A stretch of 27,604 nucleotides of DNA from Clostridia bacterium (lineage in GTDB: Bacteria; Bacillota; Clostridia; Monoglobales; Monoglobaceae), in contig CAAGHZ010000070.1 of assembly GCA_900769795.1 (NCBI GenBank), forward strand, positions 1 through 27,604. The letters run 5' to 3'. Below the pieces are notes generated by a model, which made no database searches, was not told where the DNA came from, and worked only from the letters and a program-made list of their open reading frames with translations. Every line of letters starts with the position of its first letter. The first letter of the stretch is position 1. The position numbers were made by a program, and so were the translations under genes. Positions 16,067 through 23,867 of this stretch are shown here, piece by piece.

Positions 16067-17305
16067 ATGAAAACAAGAGCAGCCCGTCTTTACGGAGCAA
16101 ATGATGCAAGATTGGAAGAATTTGAACTTCGCCCCATTACATCAGGGGAACTTTTGATTAAGATTATTTCAGATAGTGTATGTATGTCTACTCATAAAAC
16201 AATTATGCAGGGAGCAAATCACTTAAGAGTTCCTGATAATGTAGCGGAGAATCCAATTATACTCGGACACGAATTTTGTGCAGAGGTAGTTGAGGTCGGT
16301 GAAAAATGGAAGGATAAATTTTCAATTGGCGACAAGGTTGTTATGCCACCTGTTCTTTCATATCTTGGCGGATATGAAACTGTAGGATATACCTTTGAGG
16401 ATATTGGCGGTGTTTCTACATACTCTATTGTTTATGAACACATCCTTGATAACAACTTCTTAATAAAATTAAATAGCGATTCCTATTTTAACGGTTCTCT
16501 TATAGAACCTGCATCTTGCGTTATAAGAGGATACAAAGCAAGTCTGCACCTTGACGAAAACTATAATCCTGTCACCGGGATAAAGCCGGGCGGAAAAGTT
16601 GCTATTCTTGCAGGATGCGGTCCTATGGGACTTGTTGCTATTGATATTGCTCTCCATGGAGATGTTAAGCCCTCTATGGTAGTAATAACCGACCTTGACA
16701 AAGCAAGGCTTGACCGTGCCGCATCTATCTTCTCTGCAGAAAAAGCAAAAGAAGACGGTATTGAACTAATATTCGCCGCAACCTCAGACGAAAATGAACT
16801 TATGAAAATTTCTGGTGGTACAGGCTTTGATGATGTTTTTGTATATGCTCCTGTTCCTGCAGTTGTTGAACTTGGTGATGCTATTTTAGGTTTTGATGGT
16901 TCTCTCAATTTCTTTGCAGGACCTCTTGATAAAAAATTCAGTGCCAACTTTAATTTCTACAATGTTCACTATGCTCAGCATCATGTAAGCGGTACAAGTG
17001 GAAGTACGCCAGAAGATATGAAAGATATTGTTAAACTCATAGGCGAAAATCGTCTCGACCCATCTGTTATGATAACTCATATAGGCGGTATTGATGCCGC
17101 AATTGACACAACAGTGAATCTTCCAAATATTCCCGGCGGAAAGAAACTGATTTACACCCATATTGAGCTTCCTCTTACTGCACTCACTGATTTTGAAAAA
17201 CTTGGCAAAACAGATGAAAGATTCAAAGTTCTTGATGAACTTGTAAAAACAAATAATGGACTGTGGTGCACAGACGCGGAGAAATATTTATTGGAAAACT
17301 TCTGA
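16067..17305 (+). CDS. SorE-like zinc-dependent medium-chain dehydrogenase (L-sorbose-1-phosphate reductase type)
   Basis: This 412-aa protein of the medium-chain dehydrogenase/reductase superfamily has catalytic zinc residues Cys39 (SDSVCMSTHK) and His67-Glu68 (IILGHEFCAEVVEVG). The NAD(P)-binding motif is VAILAGCGPMGLVAI. The CMST motif, overall length and lack of the four-cysteine structural zinc lobe resemble SorE/YggP-type sugar-phosphate dehydrogenases. It starts 9 nt after the aldolase (AAGGTG site), so the two are tightly coupled. Within the operon it likely interconverts a polyol or polyol phosphate and a ketose form. Sorbose-1-phosphate is suggested only by family resemblance plus the SorC regulator. 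Confidence 0.88.
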   Translation: MKTRAARLYGANDARLEEFELRPITSGELLIKIISDSVCMSTHKTIMQGANHLRVPDNVAENPIILGHEFCAEVVEVGEKWKDKFSIGDKVVMPPVLSYLGGYETVGYTFEDIGGVSTYSIVYEHILDNNFLIKLNSDSYFNGSLIEPASCVIRGYKASLHLDENYNPVTGIKPGGKVAILAGCGPMGLVAIDIALHGDVKPSMVVITDLDKARLDRAASIFSAEKAKEDGIELIFAATSDENELMKISGGTGFDDVFVYAPVPAVVELGDAILGFDGSLNFFAGPLDKKFSANFNFYNVHYAQHHVSGTSGSTPEDMKDIVKLIGENRLDPSVMITHIGGIDAAIDTTVNLPNIPGGKKLIYTHIELPLTALTDFEKLGKTDERFKVLDELVKTNNGLWCTDAEKYLLENF

Positions 17306-17333
17306 TTGTTTATTTTAAAAAGGAGTGATCAAC

Positions 17334-18884
17334 ATGAAAACCGTTGAGTATGTTTTAGGTATTGATTTAGGAACCGGTGGCGCAAGAGTTGGCATTTTTG
17401 ACCTGAAAGGTCAGCCAGTTGTTTTTTGCAGCGAAAAAGTCTCACTTTATACCCCCTCCTCAGGTCGTGCCGAGCAGAATGCAAACGAATGGTGGGATGC
17501 AATATGTAAAGCATCCAAAAAAGCTCTTGCAATAAGCAACATTGATCCATCATGCATCCGTGGGATGAGCCTTGATACAACTTGTTGCACAGTTTTACTT
17601 TCCGGCGATGATATGGAACCATTACAAAATGCAATTATGTGGATGGACGTTCGCGCCTCAGAACAGGCCAAGCGAATCTACCAATCTGGTCACGCTGCTC
17701 TTAAATATAACGGTTACGGAATGGTATCTGCAGAATGTTTACCCGCCAAAGCTCTTTGGATAAAAGAAAACGAACCTGAATTATGGAACAAAGCAACGAG
17801 ATTTTATGAATGCACAGACTGGTTGATTTACAAGCTTACCGGACAATATACAGCCAGCATTAACTGCGCTTCCGCACGTTGGTATTACAACTCAAAAGAA
17901 GGCGGTTATCCTGTTGATTTTTATGAGAAAATCGGATTGGAAGACCTTGTTCAAAAACTCCCTTCCCGGGTTTTACCTATGGGTGAGTTTGTCGGCGGGC
18001 TTACTGCACAAGCGGCAGAAGATCTTGGGTTAAAAGAGGGTACCCCTGTTGGAGAAGGCGGTGCAGATGCGTTTGTCGGCGTGATAGGTTTAAATGCCGT
18101 GCAACCTGGGAAATTGGCGTTGATTACAGGCTCATCTCACCTGCATATAGCCCAAGTGACAGATGAAATTCACCAAAAAGGGATCTGGGGATCTTATCCT
18201 GATTGCATAGTTAGCGGATTACAAATGGTAGAAGGCGGTCAGACATCCACCGGTTCAATAATAGAATGGTTTGTTAACAATTTTTGCGGAACAACAAGAG
18301 AAAAAGCCATTAAACAAGGTAAATCTGTTTACGACCTGCTAAATGAAGAAGCAGAAAAATTACCTGTTGGCGCTGATGGGTTGATTGCACTTGACTTTTT
18401 CCAGGGAAACAGAACACCTTATGTAGATCCTGATGTGAGAGGTATGTTTTATGGTCTCTCTTTAAATCACACCCCAGCGCATATATACAGGGCAATCATT
18501 GAGAGCATTTGTTACGGAACGGAAGCAATTATTGAGGTGTTTCGCCAAGCTGATTTCGACCTTAGTGAGATAGTTATCTCTGGTGGAGCGGTAAAAAGCC
18601 ACTTTTGGATGCAAGTGCACGCAGATATAAGTAATGTTCCAATTACTGTTCCAAAGGTAACAGAAGGTCCCTGTCTTGGCTCCGCGATTTTAGGTGCAGT
18701 TGCAGGCGGTGTTTATCCGGATATCCAAACAGCTGCAGAAAATATGTCTTCTGTCGATTATGTGATAGAACCAAATGCTGAACAACATAAAAAATATCAA
18801 TTCTACTTTGAAAAGTATAAACAATTTTATGCCTTAGCAAAAGACTGGATGCACCAAGTAACTACATATGACACAAAAAATTAG
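17334..18884 (+). CDS. FGGY-family carbohydrate kinase
   Basis: This 516-aa cytoplasmic kinase has two actin-like ATPase domains. FGGY_N begins with the phosphate loop GIDLGTGGARVGIFD (9-23) and includes GMSLDTTCCTVLL and MWMDVRASEQAKR. FGGY_C has GRTP-like FFQGNRTPYVDPDVRG and the adenosine motif VISGGAVKSHFWMQ. Family members phosphorylate xylulose, ribulose, rhamnulose, fuculose, glycerol or erythritol. The WMD-R segment and the N-R-T-P loop favour a ribulokinase/xylulokinase-like ketose kinase, but the substrate is not readable. A GTG at 17325 sits inside the AGGAG site, so the ATG at 17334 is the start. It lies 28 nt after the dehydrogenase and should supply the phosphorylated substrate for the aldolase. 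Confidence 0.93.
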   Translation: MKTVEYVLGIDLGTGGARVGIFDLKGQPVVFCSEKVSLYTPSSGRAEQNANEWWDAICKASKKALAISNIDPSCIRGMSLDTTCCTVLLSGDDMEPLQNAIMWMDVRASEQAKRIYQSGHAALKYNGYGMVSAECLPAKALWIKENEPELWNKATRFYECTDWLIYKLTGQYTASINCASARWYYNSKEGGYPVDFYEKIGLEDLVQKLPSRVLPMGEFVGGLTAQAAEDLGLKEGTPVGEGGADAFVGVIGLNAVQPGKLALITGSSHLHIAQVTDEIHQKGIWGSYPDCIVSGLQMVEGGQTSTGSIIEWFVNNFCGTTREKAIKQGKSVYDLLNEEAEKLPVGADGLIALDFFQGNRTPYVDPDVRGMFYGLSLNHTPAHIYRAIIESICYGTEAIIEVFRQADFDLSEIVISGGAVKSHFWMQVHADISNVPITVPKVTEGPCLGSAILGAVAGGVYPDIQTAAENMSSVDYVIEPNAEQHKKYQFYFEKYKQFYALAKDWMHQVTTYDTKN

Positions 18885-18899
18885 TGGGAGATGATACAT

Positions 18900-19514
18900 T
18901 TGAAAAAAGTACTAATAACAGGCGGAAGCGGAGACATCGCGCAATCAACTAAGACGCTTCTTGAATCAAACGGATACGATGTATGTGCACCATCCCGTCA
19001 AGAAATGGATGTAACAGATTGGAATAGCATCGAAAAAATTATGAAAGAATATGTTCCTGATATATTAATAAACAATGCAGGATATGTTGTTCCCTGTTCC
19101 ATAAAAGAAACGAATTTAGAGAATGCAAAAAAACACATTGATATAAACTTATCCGGTACATTTTACTGTTCACAGTTGGGGTTAAAATATAACCCCAATC
19201 TTGAAATCATCAACATTGGTTCCGCGGCCGCTATAGAAACCCACGCTACCTGGAGTGAATATTGTGCAACAAAAGCAGCGGTTGTTATGGCAACAAAATG
19301 CTGGGCGGAAGATGGAATATTTTCTGTTTGCATCTCTCCCGGAAGAACAAAAACAAAAATGAGAAAAAGCTTATATCCTGACGAAGATCAAAACACATTG
19401 CTCGATCCTAACGATTTTGCAAAAGTTGTGTATAACGCCATTATACATAAATACCCTGCCGGAACTCATATTGTTGTCAGAAAGCAAAACGTGATGGACT
19501 TACTTTCTGAATAA
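18900..19514 (+). CDS. Short-chain dehydrogenase/reductase
   Basis: This 204-aa classical SDR fold has the cofactor motif VLITGGSGDIAQ at the N-terminus, LINNAGYV in the middle, the catalytic serine region NIGSAAAIE and Tyr121-x3-Lys125 (EYCATK), then the SPGRTKTKM cofactor loop. It is shorter than the usual 245-270 residues and ends soon after the substrate loop, so the lid is small. An ATG at 18891 directly abuts the GGGAG; a TTG at 18900, nine bases from it, gives the normal SDR N-terminus and is preferred. It is the last gene of the SorC-controlled operon and probably supplies a second sugar or polyol redox step. Confidence 0.9.
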   Translation: MKKVLITGGSGDIAQSTKTLLESNGYDVCAPSRQEMDVTDWNSIEKIMKEYVPDILINNAGYVVPCSIKETNLENAKKHIDINLSGTFYCSQLGLKYNPNLEIINIGSAAAIETHATWSEYCATKAAVVMATKCWAEDGIFSVCISPGRTKTKMRKSLYPDEDQNTLLDPNDFAKVVYNAIIHKYPAGTHIVVRKQNVMDLLSE

Positions 19515-19565
19515 AAGAGGTCCACACTGGTATGAGCTACAAATAATTACTATATTAAATACAAT

Positions 19566-19596
19566 AACCTCGGAAAATTCCGAGGTTTTGTTTTTT
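19566..19596 (+). terminator. Intrinsic terminator of the aldolase-kinase operon
   Basis: AACCTCGG and CCGAGGTT arms enclose an AT loop, with TTGTTTTTT after the stem, 51 bases past the SDR stop. The plus strand has the better T-run. It lies between convergent genes. Confidence 0.9.
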
Positions 19597-19644
19597 ACAA
19601 AATTCGACATTCTCTATAAATTTCGTATCAACCCAAGGCAAAAA

Positions 19645-20265
19645 TCACTTTTTAAGCAGTTTTACAAATAATTTAATCAAGACGCCTGTTCCAAACATTG
19701 CTATAATTGTTCCTTCTCCGATTCCTACAATTTTAAAATCAAAGAAAATAAGCGACAGGGTCACAGCGAGTGCAACACAAAAGACATCAAACATAATCTT
19801 GAGACTGCCAAAGTCGCGTTTTATTTTATCAGCAACCACTTTAACAATAGCCTCTGCCGGATTTAAAACTCTGTTTGCAATTATAGTAACAGAAATACCA
19901 AAGGCCAGAACCATCACACCAAGGACAGTCATAGACAACCTTATACCATAAAAGCCCGATGGTATATGCGAAAACGCCCAAACGCCAAAGTCCGTAAACC
20001 ATCCAAAAACCACAGATACAGGGATTTGCATAAACTGTTCCGGTTTAAACTTTCGTCCCAAAATCATTATCTGTGCCAGAATCATTACAATATTCCAGAT
20101 AGCACTCCATGTACCCAATGTCAAAAAAGTAAACTTAATGCTAAAAACATTGGGCACCGATGATATTGTTGAAAGGCCAAGTCCTGCGCATTTGGTAAGC
20201 GCTATTCCAAGCCCCATAAAAAACGATCCTACAATAACTAAAAAATAATCCTTTAAAATCTTCAT
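19645..20265 (-). CDS. YczE/YitT-like integral membrane protein (DUF6198-type)
   Basis: This 206-aa polytopic membrane protein has about five hydrophobic segments. The first includes IVGSFFMGLGIALT followed by KCAGLGLSTISSVPN, the glycine-rich start typical of the YczE/YyaS/YitT group. LGTWSAIWNIVMI and VMVLAFGISVTIIAN are further helices, and NPAEAIVKVVADKI is a cytosolic loop motif of this group. The function of the family is unknown. AGGAATAGG precedes the ATG. It is transcribed in the same direction as the rhamnosidase, but 172 nt behind it with a dyad between, so it may be a separate unit. Confidence 0.82.
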   Translation of the reverse strand: MKILKDYFLVIVGSFFMGLGIALTKCAGLGLSTISSVPNVFSIKFTFLTLGTWSAIWNIVMILAQIMILGRKFKPEQFMQIPVSVVFGWFTDFGVWAFSHIPSGFYGIRLSMTVLGVMVLAFGISVTIIANRVLNPAEAIVKVVADKIKRDFGSLKIMFDVFCVALAVTLSLIFFDFKIVGIGEGTIIAMFGTGVLIKLFVKLLKK

Positions 20266-20311
20266 ACCTATTCCTACTTTTTCTTTTAGTTAAATTACCT
20301 TTTCTCTATAT

Positions 20312-20328
20312 TGACTATCCGATAATCA
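20312..20328. promoter_or_regulatory. Imperfect 17-bp dyad upstream of the YczE-like gene
   Basis: TGACTATC-C-GATAATCA pairs at seven of eight positions around a single centre base, 47 bases before the ATG of the membrane-protein gene. This size and position fit an operator. No recognisable -35/-10 pair overlaps it, so the assignment is weak. Confidence 0.3.
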
Positions 20329-20353
20329 GTTCAGCCTATATGCCGATGCTGTA

Positions 20354-20419
20354 TTACAGCACCATCACCAATGTACCAAGTGCAATCAACACGCATCCTA
20401 TCAAAGATATGTTAAGCAA
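20354..20419 (-). CDS. Possible 21-aa hydrophobic micro-ORF or coding remnant
   Basis: On the minus strand, just after the rhamnosidase stop, a TTG with ACAGG six bases upstream opens a 21-codon frame. It encodes an almost wholly hydrophobic peptide (LNISLIGCVLIALGTLVMVL) ending at TAA inside a small GCTGTA/TACAGC hairpin. It reads like a single membrane helix. It could be a small membrane protein, the tail of a decayed membrane gene, or chance. Confidence 0.2.
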   Translation of the reverse strand: MLNISLIGCVLIALGTLVMVL

Positions 20420-20437
20420 GATAATCCTGTATCACCA

Positions 20438-22081
20438 TCAGACAACCTCGACCCCATCCGGTGCAATGATTTTTGAAACTACTCTTCCACCCTGTTTTTT
20501 ATGTTCAATCTCGATTATTCCATAAGGCGTAGGGAATGTTCCTTTTACAAACTCAAGATTGCCGAGTTGAGGTTTGATCTCAACTTTTTTACATCCGGCT
20601 TCAAGAATTCTTACTCCAAGAACGTATTTCATCATAAAAGCCGCAGGTCCGCCTGCCCATCCGTGGCACAAACTATGACGATGCTGTTGATAGCAGAATT
20701 TTCCGTAGGATTTATGCACATCAATTTTACCCTCAGGCGCAATCTCATCAATACGGGCGGCGTTTTCTGTCCACGCAATATCAAAGTCTTCCCAAAAACT
20801 CGTTGCGCCCAAATCAAGCATTGCACCCCAAAAATCTCTTATGATTTCAATGGCACTGTCGGCAAGATTCTGCTCTCCGAGGGCGCAAAGCACGTAATAT
20901 CCCATAAATGTCGAAAGCCCCTCGACTCCGTTTTTGAGAATAACATTCTGACAAATCTCTTTTGCCATATCGGGCCTTGCCAGCGCCACAAGCGCAGACA
21001 CCTGTTTGTTTCCGTCATATTTCTCGGTTATCTTTTTCAGGTTTTCTACGGCTCTTTCGCATTTTTCCGCAAGGTCAGGCTCGTTAAAAATTCTCATAAT
21101 TTCTGCCGAACGCTCAAGGCACAATATCCTAACCCCACGAAAACCTGCATACTCATATCCTGTTTTATTAGAACTCCAATCCACAAAAGGTGTTTCTTCT
21201 GTCTTATATGTACCATCTTCATTCACGTTGTCTACAATGCGTTTGATAAGTGTAACCATATAGTCTTTTTGTGCAAAGAGTTCTTCTTTGTTTCCAAAAT
21301 GCATATAAAGGTCATAGTGTATAATAATCCACCACATACTGTAACTTGGTATAGAGTTCATCCATTCGGTAGGCGGAGTGCGTCGTGCAAAATCAAGACT
21401 ACGCCTTACACATTCTGTGTCACCAAAAACAACTGATGCCGTGGATGTTTCAGGATGCATATCACCAATCCAGACAAGTCGGTCTCTCTTGATGCCGTCC
21501 CACATACACTCCTGCATATTAAGTTGAACAGTGTATGCCGCTGTCTGCCATATTTTGTTAAGACGTTCGTCATTGCATATAAAACTGCCTTTGTATTCCA
21601 TATCGCGGATTTCAAGGACAGCCTCAACGTTTCTAAGTTGTATATCACAAGTTGTTGCCTCTATTTTAACAAAGCGAAATCCCGTTGAGCCAACACGAAA
21701 ATGAGACAACAAAGGCTGAAATATCGTTAAATCTCTTGGCGAATGGTCGTTGGATGCACCATCCTCGCCAACCCTCCCCATTGCCTCGGAAACACTTTCG
21801 CCGAAGGTTATACGAAAATACGAATTATCTGCCTCGCTTACACCATGGGCTGTAATATAAATTCCGCCACAGATTTCGCGGCCGAAATCAAGAACAACAT
21901 ATCCTCCTTTTTTGACATTGCAACAGTCTTCAAAATGAAGGTCTGCCTGTCGTCCTTCTCGTTTCATAAGAAACTCCGGGTTTTCCACATTGTTATATGC
22001 AACTATTTTTTCTATAGGCAGAAAAAACTGTGAAAGTTCACATTTCTCTGCATTTTTTAAGTCTTCACTAATGTATTTCAT
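20438..22081 (-). CDS. GH78-type alpha-L-rhamnosidase (six-hairpin glycosidase)
   Basis: This 547-aa protein without a signal peptide is predicted to release terminal alpha-L-rhamnose from plant glycosides or short glycans in the cytoplasm. The (alpha/alpha)6 catalytic domain shows the family signature ECMWDGIKRDRLVWIGD (acidic residues D-G-x-K-R-D-R) and the late SLCHGWAGGPAAFMMKYVLG motif. A beta-sandwich region precedes it (YVVLDFGREICGGIYI), and a C-terminal beta domain with KVEIKPQLGNLEFVKGTFPTP follows. It is shorter than multi-domain rhamnosidases of 900+ residues, lacking extra N-terminal carbohydrate-binding modules. GGGTGGG precedes the ATG. The DUF1294 gene lies 18 nt upstream on the same strand, so they may share a transcript. 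Confidence 0.88.
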   Translation of the reverse strand: MKYISEDLKNAEKCELSQFFLPIEKIVAYNNVENPEFLMKREGRQADLHFEDCCNVKKGGYVVLDFGREICGGIYITAHGVSEADNSYFRITFGESVSEAMGRVGEDGASNDHSPRDLTIFQPLLSHFRVGSTGFRFVKIEATTCDIQLRNVEAVLEIRDMEYKGSFICNDERLNKIWQTAAYTVQLNMQECMWDGIKRDRLVWIGDMHPETSTASVVFGDTECVRRSLDFARRTPPTEWMNSIPSYSMWWIIIHYDLYMHFGNKEELFAQKDYMVTLIKRIVDNVNEDGTYKTEETPFVDWSSNKTGYEYAGFRGVRILCLERSAEIMRIFNEPDLAEKCERAVENLKKITEKYDGNKQVSALVALARPDMAKEICQNVILKNGVEGLSTFMGYYVLCALGEQNLADSAIEIIRDFWGAMLDLGATSFWEDFDIAWTENAARIDEIAPEGKIDVHKSYGKFCYQQHRHSLCHGWAGGPAAFMMKYVLGVRILEAGCKKVEIKPQLGNLEFVKGTFPTPYGIIEIEHKKQGGRVVSKIIAPDGVEVV

Positions 22082-22099
22082 ACGCCCACCCCAAATAAT

Positions 22100-22369
22100 T
22101 TAATATATGTTTCTTGCAATCAAATATATCGCAAATGTCTCAACGACAAATATCGCAGGGACAAGGATGCGAAACTTCATTTTTGAGGTTTTATGGTTAA
22201 ACAAAATCATTCCAAGCATAGCACCGCATCCACCTGACAAGGCGGCGCACAGCAATAGGGTCGCCTCTCTTATGCGCCTTCTTCCTCTTTTTGCCCTCAT
22301 TTTGTCAAGTCCGTAAACAAACATAACGATGATATTCCATGCCAGGAATAAAATCATATAACCGCTCAT
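22100..22369 (-). CDS. DUF1294-family small membrane protein
   Basis: This 89-aa protein has two or three hydrophobic segments. Family marks are WNIIVMFVYGLDKMRAKRG, the Arg-rich RRRIREATLL, SGGCGAMLGMILFNHKTSK and KMKF. The function of the family is unknown. The frame is open to 22432, overlapping the start-distal region near the MATE gene, but the ATG at 22369 has GAGGG upstream and gives the standard DUF1294 length. It lies between the MATE transporter (28 nt upstream) and the rhamnosidase (18 nt downstream), with no evident functional link to either. Confidence 0.88.
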   Translation of the reverse strand: MSGYMILFLAWNIIVMFVYGLDKMRAKRGRRRIREATLLLCAALSGGCGAMLGMILFNHKTSKMKFRILVPAIFVVETFAIYLIARNIY

Positions 22370-22397
22370 AATAATCCCTCTCTTATAAAAGCCTATA

Positions 22398-23792
22398 TTA
22401 CTCGGATAAATTTGCAACACTGAAATCCCCAACGGGCTTTATCCACTTTCGGGTTTTAAAATGCCTGAAGCACATTATACACTTTGGTATGTCTTCGATA
22501 AGATACTCTGTAAGCAGCACAGCAGGGAAAGGAAACTTCAGCAAAAATGCTGCAACAAATGTTGCCGGTATGGCAAGAAACCAAAGTGATACTATATCAA
22601 GTTTTGCCCCTGTGAAGGAGTCTCCTCCCGAACGGAAAATCGCACATATCATTGTGTAAGGTATGTTTCTGAAACAAAGTTCGGCTGCATATATAACAAT
22701 AATCGTACGGGCAACAGCTACCGTCTGCTCGGTTATATTGCCGCTCATATTAAACAGATAAACCACCTTTTCACGGAAGGCAATAACAATGACTGCAAGC
22801 ACCGCACTAATCAATGGCGTTGACCACAAGAGCCGCTTTGAACTTCTGTACGCCTTGTCATAATTGCCCTCGCCTATTGTTTTGCCTACGATTACTGCAC
22901 CACCATCATTGAGGCCTATAAACAATATAAGGCACATACTCTCTACCGTTCTGAGTATGGTACAGGCGGCAAAATTTTCGTGACCTGTATTAGAATAAAT
23001 GGCATTATTACATACCGTGCCAAGCCCCCACAAAAGTTCATTTATAATAACGGGAGATGCCTTGACCATAAACTTTTTATAATCAGTAAATTTAAAGTCA
23101 AGATATTTCCCCATCGGCATCACTATTATGTTCTTTTGATAAATTGATATGCCGACCAGAAGCACAAGTCCTATCCACGCAGAAATGGCAGTAGCAAGGG
23201 CCGCACCTTCCACCCCCATCTCGGGGAAGCCAAATTTACCAAAAATCATTGCATAGTCAAGAATAATATTTATAAAAGTAGATATTCCTGATGCAATCAT
23301 CGGAAGTTTAACTCTCTCGGTTGAACGCAAAACCGTACTCAAAACCGATGAAAGAGCTGTTGCAGGATATGCAAAGGCGAGAATCCTCAGATAATCAGAC
23401 CCCGTTCTTACCACATCTGCGTTACGATTGAATATTCTCATAATATCAGATGGAAAACTAAGGGCGCCAATCATAAAAATAAGTGCCGCCACAAGCGCCG
23501 TAGCCGCTGCAATTTTACAGGTTTTGCGTATATTTTCAGTCTGTCCTGCGCCCCAATACTGAGCAATAAACAAGGCAGAACCTGAGCACAGCCCAAAGGT
23601 TATCATATTTAAAAGCCAGTTCCACTGAAACGCCATTCCGGAGGCCGCCAGTGCCACATCGCCGAGTTGACTCATAAACCATGTATCTACAAATGTAAGT
23701 GAATTTATAAGAAGATGCTGAAAGGCAATCGGAAGCGCAAGACTCATCAGCAACTTCCAGAATTCTCTTCTTTCTGTTTTTATGTTTTCCAT
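22398..23792 (-). CDS. MATE-family efflux transporter
   Basis: This 464-aa inner-membrane protein of about 12 helices exports drugs or metabolites with Na+ or H+ antiport. Typical features are LALPIAFQHLLINSLTFVDT at the N-terminus, GSALFIAQYWGAGQ, the inter-helix MGVEGAALATAISAWIG and the second-half TVESMCLILFIGLNDGG. Both six-helix halves are intact. AAAAGGA precedes the ATG. It follows the OFA-type MFS gene by 74 nt on the same strand, with a strong stem-loop between. The substrate cannot be inferred. Confidence 0.95.
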   Translation of the reverse strand: MENIKTERREFWKLLMSLALPIAFQHLLINSLTFVDTWFMSQLGDVALAASGMAFQWNWLLNMITFGLCSGSALFIAQYWGAGQTENIRKTCKIAAATALVAALIFMIGALSFPSDIMRIFNRNADVVRTGSDYLRILAFAYPATALSSVLSTVLRSTERVKLPMIASGISTFINIILDYAMIFGKFGFPEMGVEGAALATAISAWIGLVLLVGISIYQKNIIVMPMGKYLDFKFTDYKKFMVKASPVIINELLWGLGTVCNNAIYSNTGHENFAACTILRTVESMCLILFIGLNDGGAVIVGKTIGEGNYDKAYRSSKRLLWSTPLISAVLAVIVIAFREKVVYLFNMSGNITEQTVAVARTIIVIYAAELCFRNIPYTMICAIFRSGGDSFTGAKLDIVSLWFLAIPATFVAAFLLKFPFPAVLLTEYLIEDIPKCIMCFRHFKTRKWIKPVGDFSVANLSE

Positions 23793-23825
23793 TTTTTATA
23801 TCCTTTTTCTGTGTAATCGTTTATC

Positions 23826-23867
23826 AACAAACGTAGTCTGCCTATAAGATTACAGACTACATTTGTT
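23826..23867. other. Strong 15-bp stem-loop between the MFS and MATE genes
   Basis: Arms at 23826-23840 and 23853-23867 pair over 15 positions with one wobble or mismatch (GTAGTCTG against CAGACTAC, then AACAAA against TTTGTT) around a 12-nt loop. Neither strand has a T-run after the stem, so it is not a classic intrinsic terminator. It begins at the MFS stop codon, where it could protect the 3' end of that message, act as an attenuator or lower MATE expression. Confidence 0.6.

Noticed and set aside
18891..18899. ATG at 18891 as SDR start
   Set aside because: It directly abuts the GGGAG site; TTG at 18900 has normal spacing and yields the standard SDR N-terminus.
20501..21436. 311-codon open frame on plus strand
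   Set aside because: It lies wholly antisense to the GH78 rhamnosidase, has Cys/His/Phe-rich composition typical of a shadow frame and shows no family motif or ribosome binding site.
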